This document shows positions 56,481 through 64,000 of a DNA stretch of 64,000 nucleotides, piece after piece. Source of the stretch: Mytilisepta virgata (taxonomy: Eukaryota > Mollusca > Bivalvia > Mytilida > Mytilidae); contig JAPWFG010000015.1 in assembly GCA_028015205.1 (NCBI GenBank), positions 5,766,001 through 5,830,000 on the forward strand. The letters are read 5' to 3'. Position 1 is the stretch's first letter. The number at the start of each line of letters is the position of its first letter. The translations under genes were made by a program, and so were the position numbers. Under the pieces are notes generated by a model. The model was not told the DNA's origin. It saw only the letters and a list, made by a program, of their open reading frames with translations, and did no database searches.

Positions 56481-57488
56481 ATGACGGGGGATCACCTCGA
56501 TCCCGATAGAATGGAGAAGACATTGAGATTCCGGTTTCGGCATCCTGAAAGACGTGTTCTGAAGCGATCACATGTCCTAGCGGAGTTGGATGAGTTAGTG
56601 GAATTTAGCCACGTAGAAGGTATTTACAAGACGGCTGACAGCAATGACTGGTACCTCCTTTTTACCAGCAACGACTACACCGACTTGTGGGGACACGGAG
56701 TGTATCTAAATGGTAAAGACGGGATGGAGATCACTATAGATAGGATTGATATGAAGAAAGCAGCTATTCGTGTACACTGGTACCCGATGCATTACAAGAT
56801 AGGTCTGGTTGAACAGTTTTTCAGGAGATACGGCTCATCAGTGAAGGTTTCCTATGAGCACCAGCAATATGGGGATTTCAGACTTAAAACAGGTGTAATC
56901 AGAGTTGAGATGAACTGTTCGGAAAAGCAGTACGCCAGCATCCCTTATCATGGTCTTATTCATGATAAAAAAGTCCTGATAACGGTGATGGGAAGGCGAC
57001 CCAAGTGCCTTAAGTGTGGTACCATAGGCCACACAAGACAGAGATGTCCAGGCAACAGACCAGGTACCAGATCCTTTGCTGATGTGGCGGCATCCAGAGA
57101 AGCAGATGTTTGGGTCGATAATTGCCCAGACACTCCTGAAGATGATGGAAGTCCAGACGCAGGTGAAGATGACGTTGATGAGGATACGACGGAGAAAAGT
57201 AGTATGGGCCCCGCGCAAGACACGCGCGCGAGGGGGCAGGAGGAAGAGAGCTTGGGCCCCGCGCAAGACAAGCGCGCGAGAGGGCAGGAGGATGAGAATA
57301 AGAAGAGAAGTAGACAAGATGATGATGATGATAATGAAGAAGATGAGACCACAGTTAAAAAGACAAAGGAAAGATCAGTAGCCGAGGAACACAGTGAAGC
57401 TGAGATGACAGATACGAAATCGTTTATTTCGTTACCGTTGAATACTCCTAAAACCCAGGATAATCCGGTTGTAATTGAAACGGACTGA
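56481..57488 (+). CDS. LINE ORF1: CCHC zinc-knuckle nucleic-acid-binding protein
   Basis: 335 residues from an ATG in a strong context (CCCACCATGAC). Residues ~14-170 form a conserved-looking, mixed alpha/beta region (RFRFRHPERRVLKRSHVLAE, WHGVYLNGKDG-type, VHWYPMHYKIGLVEQFF). A single CCHC knuckle, CLKCGTIGHTRQRC, sits at residues 176-189. The C-terminal third is acidic and highly charged, with a 16-residue tandem repeat (MGPAQDTRARGQEEES / LGPAQDKRARGQEDEN) from a 48-bp duplication and a run of Asp near residue 284. Proteins like this are annotated as ZCCHC3-like and bind the element's RNA. The stop TGA (57486-57488) is two bases before the ORF-X ATG. Confidence 0.85.
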   Translation: MTGDHLDPDRMEKTLRFRFRHPERRVLKRSHVLAELDELVEFSHVEGIYKTADSNDWYLLFTSNDYTDLWGHGVYLNGKDGMEITIDRIDMKKAAIRVHWYPMHYKIGLVEQFFRRYGSSVKVSYEHQQYGDFRLKTGVIRVEMNCSEKQYASIPYHGLIHDKKVLITVMGRRPKCLKCGTIGHTRQRCPGNRPGTRSFADVAASREADVWVDNCPDTPEDDGSPDAGEDDVDEDTTEKSSMGPAQDTRARGQEEESLGPAQDKRARGQEDENKKRSRQDDDDDNEEDETTVKKTKERSVAEEHSEAEMTDTKSFISLPLNTPKTQDNPVVIETD

Positions 57489-57490
57489 AT

Positions 57491-58108
57491 ATGGACATTG
57501 AAAATATTGTTACCCCCCTTATACTTACCTTGGACTTGTTAACGGACTATGATTTTCGATTAATGGCTTTGTTTTTGATTGTTATAACTTACTTTTGTAG
57601 GTTTATTATATTTTTTCTACTGATTATTGTATTTATTGTCTATTTTGTAGAATTTTCAGTGAATATTTATTATTGTCGTAATATATTTATTTATTTATTA
57701 TGGTTCCACTTTGTAAACTTGTCGTTTATAAGGTGCATTTTAAATTGTATTCACTATTTTCAACCTTACTTGTTTAGCCTTACGGGGAATTTAATTCTTT
57801 TTCAATCAGTGTCGTACGATTTAATTTTACTATTGATTTATTCTATAGCAGACGATTTAAAGTTTTCTACCTTGATGTTCTATATTGTCACCTTTACCTA
57901 TTCATGCCATTTAAATTTTTCTACCTTGTTTTTTACCTATACAGTCGATAGAATTTTTGTCTTATTTAATACGACGTTGTTTGGCGATTTAAATGTCCAA
58001 TATTTTGTAAAGATTTTTACCTGTTTTAAGTCACCCAGTTTTTCACCTTTTGTAGTACGAATATACCGAGGGTATTTAAATAGAACTGTCAATCATGTTT
58101 GTAGTTAA
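57491..58108 (+). CDS. LINE ORF-X: 205-residue hydrophobic frame between ORF1 and ORF2
   Basis: ATG at 57491, two bases after the ORF1 stop; TAA at 58106-58108, overlapping the first ATG of ORF2 (58095) by 14 bases. The product is rich in Phe, Ile, Leu and Tyr, with several potential membrane segments (for example FLIVITYFCRFIIFFLLIIV near residue 32). I recognise no domain. The DNA is T-rich (the coding strand of ORF2 also is), which explains some of the hydrophobicity, but 205 codons without a stop are unexpected in such DNA. It could be a genuine third protein, a translational bridge to ORF2, or a by-product of composition. Confidence 0.45.
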   Translation: MDIENIVTPLILTLDLLTDYDFRLMALFLIVITYFCRFIIFFLLIIVFIVYFVEFSVNIYYCRNIFIYLLWFHFVNLSFIRCILNCIHYFQPYLFSLTGNLILFQSVSYDLILLLIYSIADDLKFSTLMFYIVTFTYSCHLNFSTLFFTYTVDRIFVLFNTTLFGDLNVQYFVKIFTCFKSPSFSPFVVRIYRGYLNRTVNHVCS

Positions 58109-61100
58109 ATACATTTACGCTTTACTGATCATGTCTACCTTGTTTGATACTTTAAATATTTGTACGTTAAATGTTAACGTTTTGTTAGATATCAATTGTC
58201 AACATGCTTTGAAATCATTTTCTTTACAAAATAATATTGATGTTTTATTTTTACAAGAAACACATGTATCGAATTTAAAAATTTCTAAAAAATTAGAAGA
58301 TTATTTTTCACATTATAAATGTTTTTGGAATTTTGGAAGTAATTTTAGTCGTGGGACAGCTATTTTTATATCTCACGCTATAGAGTTTAATGTTATAAAA
58401 TATCAGCGGGATTTAGATGGAAGGTTTCAATTTGTAGATGTTAGTATTAATAATGTTAAATACAGATTAGTTAATATATATGCTCCAAATGATGGTTGTG
58501 AACGTAAAGAATTTTTCAATGATATTTATCCATTTATTATGTGTAATTATAATAAGATTATCGGGGGAGATTTTAATTGTGTATTAAATACTAAGATAGA
58601 TAAGAGGGGTGGTAATGAAGATAGGGGAACTGTGGGTGGCGATTTACTTAAAAATATTATAGATGATTTTGAATTGTTTGATGTTTATAGACATTTTGAT
58701 CCTAATAGTTTTAATTATACATGGACTAGTAAAGATATTTATTGTAGATTAGATAGATTTTATTTATCCCGCTGTCTTAAGAGTGAAGTTAAGAATTGTA
58801 AAAATATTGTATTTCCTCATTCTGATCATGTTGGTGTTATTTTTTCTTTGTCAGAAAATATTGAAAATAATAAAGGTCCAGGTTATTGGAAAATTAACAA
58901 TTCTATTTTAAAAGATAGAGTTTTTGTATTAGGATTTAGATCTTATTTTACTGATATTATTGATGGTTTAGAAATTTGTACTGATATATGGGATTTTTTG
59001 AAAGAGAAAATAAAAGAATATTGTATACACTATTGTAAACAGAAAAATAAAGTTAGATATAATGTTATTAAAGAATTAGAGAAGAGATATTTTTTGTTAG
59101 TTAAAAGTGAAAGAGACTCACCTGGTAATTTTTGTGAGCAAATTATTGAAGTTAAAAATGAAATTAAAGAATATTATTTAGAATCTTTTAAAGGTAGTCA
59201 GGTTAGAAGTAAAGTTAGAGATTTAGATTTTTCTGAAAAACCCTCCAAATTTTTCTTTCAAAAGGAGGTACAAAAAGGTAAAAAGAAGTCTATTAATAAA
59301 ATTGTTGATAAAGATGGTAATGTTTTTACAAAATCAAATGATATAATTAATCAGTTTAGAAATTTTTACCAAGATTTATTTACTGAAGATGAAATAGATG
59401 ATGATGTTATGAATTTATTTTTAGAAGATTTACCTTGTTTATCTGATGATGATCAAAATATATGTGATGAAGATATTAGTATTGATGAAATTAAAAATGC
59501 TTTGTCAAATATGGAAAATAATAAATCGCCCGGTCCGGATGGTTTAACTAAAGAATTTTATGTTACATTTTTTGATATTTTGTCTCCAGTTTTGTTTGAT
59601 TTATACAAATATATTTTTGATGATAGTCGTATGTCTGCTAGTCAGAAATTATCTTATATTACTTTAATATGTAAAGATTTAAATAGAAGTAATGATGTTA
59701 AAGCTTATAGACCTATATCATTGTTAAATATTGATGTGAAAATTATTAGTAAAGTATTATGTACTAGATTACTTACTGTTATAGATACACTTATAGATAT
59801 TGATCAGACTTGTGGTGTTCCGGGCCGGTCAATTGTTGACAATGTACATTTATTACGGAATATTTCCGATTATGTTAATCAAAAGAATATTAAGTGTTCA
59901 TTTATATCTTTAGATCAGAGAAATGCTTTTGATCGTGTATCTCATAAATTTTTGTTTAATGTATTAAAGAAATATAATTTTGGTCCAAATTTTATTAAAT
60001 GGATTACTATTTTATATACAGAGTTACAATCTTCAGTAATTGTTAATAATTTTGTTTCTGACCCCGTGTCAATTACTAGATCAGTAAAACAAGGTTGTAG
60101 TCTTTCACCTTTATTATATGTACTTTGTTTAGAACCCTTTGCACGTAAAGTTAGAAATGATAATAATATTGTTGGTATAAATTTACCTGGTAGTTCGATA
60201 GAGTGTAAGATTAGTTTATTTGCAGACGACAGTACAGGTATTATGTGTGATGATAAAAGTATTAATAGATTATTGTATTGGATAGATTTATATGGTCACG
60301 CTTCAGGTTCTCGTTTAAATTTAGAAAAAACTAAAGGTTTATGGTTAGGTCATTGGAAAGATAGGGGAGATAACCACAATTTTAATATTAATTTTGTTGA
60401 TCGTGTTAAGATAGCTGGTGTTTTATTTGGATGTAACGTTACTCATGATGATTTATGGCAACCTATTTTATGTAAATTTGAAAAAGTATTGAATAATTGG
60501 AAAAGTAGAAAATTATCGTTAGTAGAAAAATCTATTGTTATTAATATATTAGCTTGCTCCAAATTATGGTATGTTGGAAGTGTTATGTATATGCCTAAGT
60601 TTTACTCAGATAGATTTCAGAAATTAATTTTCTCTTTTCTATGGAATAGTAAAGCCGAGCCTTTAGCTCGCAATACTTGTTATTTAAAAAAGTTTAATGG
60701 TGGTTTAGATATTGTTAGTATTGAATTAAAGTTGTCTGCTTTACATTTAAAACATTTACAGGATATTATTTGTAATAAAGATGTGAAGTTTATTCCTTTT
60801 TCTATCTATTGGTTTGGTTATTCATTACGTAATTATAACAGTACTTTAGCTTCTAATTCTGTACCACATAGTGATGTGATGCCCCCTTTTTATAAACATT
60901 GCTTGAAAGTATTGAATTTATTTAAAGAAAAGTGTAGTGGTATTAAATTAGGTGCTTTAAGTACAAAAATTATTTATACTAATTTATTAGAGTCAAGTGA
61001 CTATATTCCCCGTATTATTGGTAAAAATCCTACTGTTGATTTCCGTATTGTTTTTAAAAATGTGTTTAATAAATTTATAGATAAATGTTCCAGAGACATT

Positions 61101-61598
61101 ACTTACCGTATTGTACATAATATTTTACCTGTTAATAGTATTATGTTCTATTATAGTATTTATAAGAGTAATAAATGTACATTTTGTACTTCTATAGAGA
61201 CTGTAAAACATTTGTTTTTTGAATGTGAAGTTAGTTCACAGTTACGATTATTGTTGAAAAACTGGATATTGGCTTTGTCCAAAGGAAAAGTAGTATTGAA
61301 TTTTAGTCATATTTTGTTTAGAAATTTTTCAATTATTGATAAATTTACAAACAGTACTATTCTTTTATTGATCTCTATGTATTGTAAAGTGATATGGTTG
61401 AATAGAAATTGTAAAAAGTTTAAGCAAAAAAATATTACTTCAAATAATTTATATTTGAATTTTCTTAGTCAATTAAAACTACGTATTATAGCAGATTTTG
61501 TAAGGTTACCACGTTTGCATTTTAATAATTATTGGTGCTCATCAGATTTATTCTGTAGTGTAAAAGATGACGATGAAATTATAATCAACTTTGTATGA
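58095..61598 (+). CDS. LINE ORF2: APE endonuclease, reverse transcriptase, C-terminal Cys-His motif
   Basis: 1167 residues from ATG 58095; an alternative start is MSTLFDTLNICTLNV at 58131. The endonuclease covers ~20-255: LQETH (53-57), YAPN (129-132), GGDFN (157-161), CRLDRFY (217-223) and PHSDHVGV (241-248), with all catalytic landmarks present. The reverse transcriptase covers ~465-760: NNKSPGPDGL, YRPISLLN (538-545), SLDQRNAFDRVSH (605-617), QGCSLSPLLY and FADD (709-712). Near 1035-1055, CTFCTSIETVKHLFFEC gives a Cys-Cys-His-Cys motif typical of L1-like C-termini. It nicks the target and copies the element RNA by target-primed reverse transcription. No stop or frameshift is present, so it may be active. 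Confidence 0.9.
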   Translation: MFVVKYIYALLIMSTLFDTLNICTLNVNVLLDINCQHALKSFSLQNNIDVLFLQETHVSNLKISKKLEDYFSHYKCFWNFGSNFSRGTAIFISHAIEFNVIKYQRDLDGRFQFVDVSINNVKYRLVNIYAPNDGCERKEFFNDIYPFIMCNYNKIIGGDFNCVLNTKIDKRGGNEDRGTVGGDLLKNIIDDFELFDVYRHFDPNSFNYTWTSKDIYCRLDRFYLSRCLKSEVKNCKNIVFPHSDHVGVIFSLSENIENNKGPGYWKINNSILKDRVFVLGFRSYFTDIIDGLEICTDIWDFLKEKIKEYCIHYCKQKNKVRYNVIKELEKRYFLLVKSERDSPGNFCEQIIEVKNEIKEYYLESFKGSQVRSKVRDLDFSEKPSKFFFQKEVQKGKKKSINKIVDKDGNVFTKSNDIINQFRNFYQDLFTEDEIDDDVMNLFLEDLPCLSDDDQNICDEDISIDEIKNALSNMENNKSPGPDGLTKEFYVTFFDILSPVLFDLYKYIFDDSRMSASQKLSYITLICKDLNRSNDVKAYRPISLLNIDVKIISKVLCTRLLTVIDTLIDIDQTCGVPGRSIVDNVHLLRNISDYVNQKNIKCSFISLDQRNAFDRVSHKFLFNVLKKYNFGPNFIKWITILYTELQSSVIVNNFVSDPVSITRSVKQGCSLSPLLYVLCLEPFARKVRNDNNIVGINLPGSSIECKISLFADDSTGIMCDDKSINRLLYWIDLYGHASGSRLNLEKTKGLWLGHWKDRGDNHNFNINFVDRVKIAGVLFGCNVTHDDLWQPILCKFEKVLNNWKSRKLSLVEKSIVINILACSKLWYVGSVMYMPKFYSDRFQKLIFSFLWNSKAEPLARNTCYLKKFNGGLDIVSIELKLSALHLKHLQDIICNKDVKFIPFSIYWFGYSLRNYNSTLASNSVPHSDVMPPFYKHCLKVLNLFKEKCSGIKLGALSTKIIYTNLLESSDYIPRIIGKNPTVDFRIVFKNVFNKFIDKCSRDITYRIVHNILPVNSIMFYYSIYKSNKCTFCTSIETVKHLFFECEVSSQLRLLLKNWILALSKGKVVLNFSHILFRNFSIIDKFTNSTILLLISMYCKVIWLNRNCKKFKQKNITSNNLYLNFLSQLKLRIIADFVRLPRLHFNNYWCSSDLFCSVKDDDEIIINFV

Positions 61599-61774
61599 TA
61601 TGTATTGTCTACCCTTAAAGGGAGACAAGTAGAATAGTATTTATACTTACCTTAATATGTATACTTACCTGTATTTACTTTAATCTGTATATGTTGTACA
61701 ATTGATTGTCTGTGATAACATGTTTTATATTCTAATTGTACAACTGTAATATATATATATATATAATGATTTTA

Positions 61775-61780
61775 AATAAA
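61775..61780 (+). terminator. AATAAA polyadenylation signal of LINE copy 1
   Basis: AATAAA inside TTTAAATAAAAG, ~15 bases before the terminal A run at 61793-61802. Confidence 0.7.
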
Positions 61781-61798
61781 AGTTTGAAATATAAAAAA

Positions 61799-61814
61799 AA
61801 AATTTGTGTCTGTT
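61799..61814 (+). repeat. Right target-site duplication of copy 1 / left flank of copy 2
   Basis: AAAATTTGTGTCTGTT repeats 56417-56432. Copy 2 starts at the next base, with the same GATATCTTGAAGTTATTGAC as copy 1 at 56433. The repeat distance is 5382 bp. Confidence 0.75.
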
Positions 61815-61862
61815 GATATCTTGAAGTTATTGACAGCGAACCTTTTCAACTAGAGGCCCACC

Positions 61863-62870
61863 ATGACGGGGGATCACCTCGATCCCGATAGAATGGAGAA
61901 GACATTGAGATTCCGGTTTCGGCATCCTGAAAGACGTGTTCTGAAGCGATCACATGTCCTAGCGGAGTTGGATGAGTTAGTGGAATTTAGCCACGTAGAA
62001 GGTATTTACAAGACGGCTGACAGCAATGACTGGTACCTCCTTTTTACCAGCAACGACTACACCGACTTGTGGGGACACGGAGTGTATCTAAATGGTAAAG
62101 ACGGGATGGAGATCACTATAGATAGGATTGATATGAAGAAAGCAGCTATTCGTGTACACTGGTACCCGATGCATTACAAGATAGGTCTGGTTGAACAGTT
62201 TTTCAGGAGATACGGCTCATCAGTGAAGGTTTCCTATGAGCACCAGCAATATGGGGATTTCAGACTTAAAACAGGTGTAATCAGAGTTGAGATGAACTGT
62301 TCGGAAAAGCAGTACGCCAGCATCCCTTATCATGGTCTTATTCATGATAAAAAAGTCCTGATAACGGTGATGGGAAGGCGACCCAAGTGCCTTAAGTGTG
62401 GTACCATAGGCCACACAAGACAGAGATGTCCAGGCAACAGACCAGGTACCAGATCCTTTGCTGATGTGGCGGCATCCAGAGAAGCAGATGTTTGGGTCGA
62501 TAATTGCCCAGACACTCCTGAAGATGATGGAAGTCCAGACGCAGGTGAAGATGACGTTGATGAGGATACGACGGAGAAAAGTAGTATGGGCCCCGCGCAA
62601 GACACGCGCGCGAGGGGGCAGGAGGAAGAGAGCTTGGGCCCCGCGCAAGACAAGCGCGCGAGAGGGCAGGAGGATGAGAATAAGAAGAGAAGTAGACAAG
62701 ATGATGATGATGATAATGAAGAAGATGAGACCACAGTTAAAAAGACAAAGGAAAGATCAGTAGCCGAGGAACACAGTGAAGCTGAGATGACAGATACGAA
62801 ATCGTTTATTTCGTTACCGTTGAATACTCCTAAAACCCAGGATAATCCGGTTGTAATTGAAACGGACTGA
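61863..62870 (+). CDS. LINE copy 2 ORF1 (CCHC zinc-knuckle protein)
   Basis: Identical in product to the copy 1 ORF1: the same CCHC knuckle at residues 176-189 and the same 16-residue duplication. The stop is two bases before the ORF-X ATG. Confidence 0.85.
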   Translation: MTGDHLDPDRMEKTLRFRFRHPERRVLKRSHVLAELDELVEFSHVEGIYKTADSNDWYLLFTSNDYTDLWGHGVYLNGKDGMEITIDRIDMKKAAIRVHWYPMHYKIGLVEQFFRRYGSSVKVSYEHQQYGDFRLKTGVIRVEMNCSEKQYASIPYHGLIHDKKVLITVMGRRPKCLKCGTIGHTRQRCPGNRPGTRSFADVAASREADVWVDNCPDTPEDDGSPDAGEDDVDEDTTEKSSMGPAQDTRARGQEEESLGPAQDKRARGQEDENKKRSRQDDDDDNEEDETTVKKTKERSVAEEHSEAEMTDTKSFISLPLNTPKTQDNPVVIETD

Positions 62871-62872
62871 AT

Positions 62873-63490
62873 ATGGACATTGAAAATATTGTTACCCCCC
62901 TTATACTTACCTTGGACTTGTTAACGGACTATGATTTTCGATTAATGGCTTTGTTTTTGATTGTTATAACTTACTTTTGTAGGTTTATTATATTTTTTCT
63001 ACTGATTATTGTATTTATTGTCTATTTTGTAGAATTTTCAGTGAATATTTATTATTGTCGTAATATATTTATTTATTTATTATGGTTCCACTTTGTAAAC
63101 TTGTCGTTTATAAGGTGCATTTTAAATTGTATTCACTATTTTCAACCTTACTTGTTTAGCCTTACGGGGAATTTAATTCTTTTTCAATCAGTGTCGTACG
63201 ATTTAATTTTACTATTGATTTATTCTATAGCAGACGATTTAAAGTTTTCTACCTTGATGTTCTATATTGTCACCTTTACCTATTCATGCCATTTAAATTT
63301 TTCTACCTTGTTTTTTACCTATACAGTCGATAGAATTTTTGTCTTATTTAATACGACGTTGTTTGGCGATTTAAATGTCCAATATTTTGTAAAGATTTTT
63401 ACCTGTTTTAAGTCACCCAGTTTTTCACCTTTTGTAGTACGAATATACCGAGGGTATTTAAATAGAACTGTCAATCATGTTTGTAGTTAA
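62873..63490 (+). CDS. LINE copy 2 ORF-X (hydrophobic frame)
   Basis: Same 205-residue product as copy 1, overlapping the ORF2 start by 14 bases. Because the copies are identical, its presence here is not independent evidence that it is a real gene. Confidence 0.45.
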   Translation: MDIENIVTPLILTLDLLTDYDFRLMALFLIVITYFCRFIIFFLLIIVFIVYFVEFSVNIYYCRNIFIYLLWFHFVNLSFIRCILNCIHYFQPYLFSLTGNLILFQSVSYDLILLLIYSIADDLKFSTLMFYIVTFTYSCHLNFSTLFFTYTVDRIFVLFNTTLFGDLNVQYFVKIFTCFKSPSFSPFVVRIYRGYLNRTVNHVCS

Positions 63491-64000
63491 ATACATTTAC
63501 GCTTTACTGATCATGTCTACCTTGTTTGATACTTTAAATATTTGTACGTTAAATGTTAACGTTTTGTTAGATATCAATTGTCAACATGCTTTGAAATCAT
63601 TTTCTTTACAAAATAATATTGATGTTTTATTTTTACAAGAAACACATGTATCGAATTTAAAAATTTCTAAAAAATTAGAAGATTATTTTTCACATTATAA
63701 ATGTTTTTGGAATTTTGGAAGTAATTTTAGTCGTGGGACAGCTATTTTTATATCTCACGCTATAGAGTTTAATGTTATAAAATATCAGCGGGATTTAGAT
63801 GGAAGGTTTCAATTTGTAGATGTTAGTATTAATAATGTTAAATACAGATTAGTTAATATATATGCTCCAAATGATGGTTGTGAACGTAAAGAATTTTTCA
63901 ATGATATTTATCCATTTATTATGTGTAATTATAATAAGATTATCGGGGGAGATTTTAATTGTGTATTAAATACTAAGATAGATAAGAGGGGTGGTAATGA
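63477..64000 (+). CDS. LINE copy 2 ORF2, 5' part (endonuclease)
   Basis: The frame starts at ATG 63477 and covers the endonuclease through IIGGDFNCVLNTKIDKRGGN before the window ends. Motifs LQETH, YAPN and GGDFN are present. Confidence 0.85.
   Translation, partial: MFVVKYIYALLIMSTLFDTLNICTLNVNVLLDINCQHALKSFSLQNNIDVLFLQETHVSNLKISKKLEDYFSHYKCFWNFGSNFSRGTAIFISHAIEFNVIKYQRDLDGRFQFVDVSINNVKYRLVNIYAPNDGCERKEFFNDIYPFIMCNYNKIIGGDFNCVLNTKIDKRGGN

Larger units (their letters stand above)
56433..61798 (+). mobile_element. Full-length L1/Tx1-like LINE, copy 1
   Basis: The 5366-bp element has a 48-base 5' UTR, three open frames (ORF1, ORF-X, ORF2), a ~190-base 3' UTR with a (TA)n run, AATAAA at 61775-61780 and a terminal A tract. 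ORF1 and ORF2 are uninterrupted and motif-complete, so it could be active. APE-type endonuclease, RT with FADD, and a C-terminal Cys-His motif place it in the L1-like (Tx1-type) group by inference. Target-site duplications of ~16 bp flank it. Confidence 0.85.
61815..64000 (+). mobile_element. LINE copy 2, head-to-tail with copy 1, cut by the window edge
   Basis: The sequence from 61803 to 64000 follows 56421-58618 with a constant offset of 5382, so there are no indels. The ORF1 and ORF-X products are identical to those of copy 1, and no base difference was noticed. The rest of ORF2 and the 3' end lie outside the window. Confidence 0.85.

Noticed and set aside
57181..57330. CpG island or regulatory GC-rich patch
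   Set aside because: The GC-rich bases are coding and duplicate as a 48-bp unit within ORF1. No sign of a promoter.
56838..57352. Minus-strand frames of 159 and 130 codons within LINE ORF1 (repeated at 62220-62734)
   Set aside because: They are antisense shadows of a codon-rich, motif-bearing sense frame. The Ser-rich product is the complement of Asp/Glu-rich codons.

Overview
This is AT-rich, intron-bearing, repeat-dense eukaryotic DNA from a bivalve mollusc, most likely a mussel (Mytilidae, probably Mytilus). That is an inference. It rests on clustered C1q-domain genes with signal-peptide and coiled-coil exons, a RING-less B-box/NHL-like TRIM protein, a C-type lectin with a Thr/Ser-rich stalk, tRNA-derived SINEs ending in a CATC-type tail, Penelope-like retroelements, and interspersed repeats I recognise as mussel-type. 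There are no prokaryotic operons, CRISPR arrays or rRNA genes.

Layout. 1-9.8 kb: a DUF229 (sulfatase-like) reading frame broken by an in-frame TAA, then gene-poor DNA with an 0.8-kb fold-back repeat. 9.8-11.4 kb: a ~285-bp tandem repeat. 11.7-14.6 kb: C1q gene A (+) whose second intron carries an 835-bp inverted-repeat element. 15-20 kb: degenerate duplicated DNA. 20.8-21.6 kb: terminal exon of an endonuclease/exonuclease/phosphatase-like (EEP-like) gene (+). 22.7-28.5 kb: C1q remnant C, a C1q exon scrap and C1q gene B, all on the minus strand. 27-36.6 kb: SINEs and several dead 5'-truncated Penelope-like copies. 37.7-39.6 kb: an inverted-repeat-bounded element with 289-bp tandem units, each carrying nuclear-receptor-type half sites. 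40.5-42.2 kb: the TRIM-like gene (-). 42.6-47.2 kb: YY1-like-motif repeats, an intact SINE with 12-bp target duplications, and another tandem family. 48.6-52.6 kb: the last two exons of the C-type lectin-like membrane gene (-). 52.8-56.4 kb: an 'acagac' array interrupted by a Penelope-like insertion, then a ~1.3-kb near-perfect palindrome. 56.4-64.0 kb: a full-length LINE with intact ORFs, followed directly by a second copy that runs off the window.

How it fits together. The host genes are mostly of kinds used in bivalve recognition and innate immunity (C1q, TRIM-like, C-type lectin), each separate and independently oriented. Most of the rest is mobile DNA. The most notable structures are the head-to-tail LINE pair with one short direct repeat before each copy, the extra 205-codon hydrophobic frame between LINE ORF1 and ORF2, and the large palindrome whose right arm was the LINE insertion site. 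All splice sites and domain calls come from reading the sequence; no search was run.
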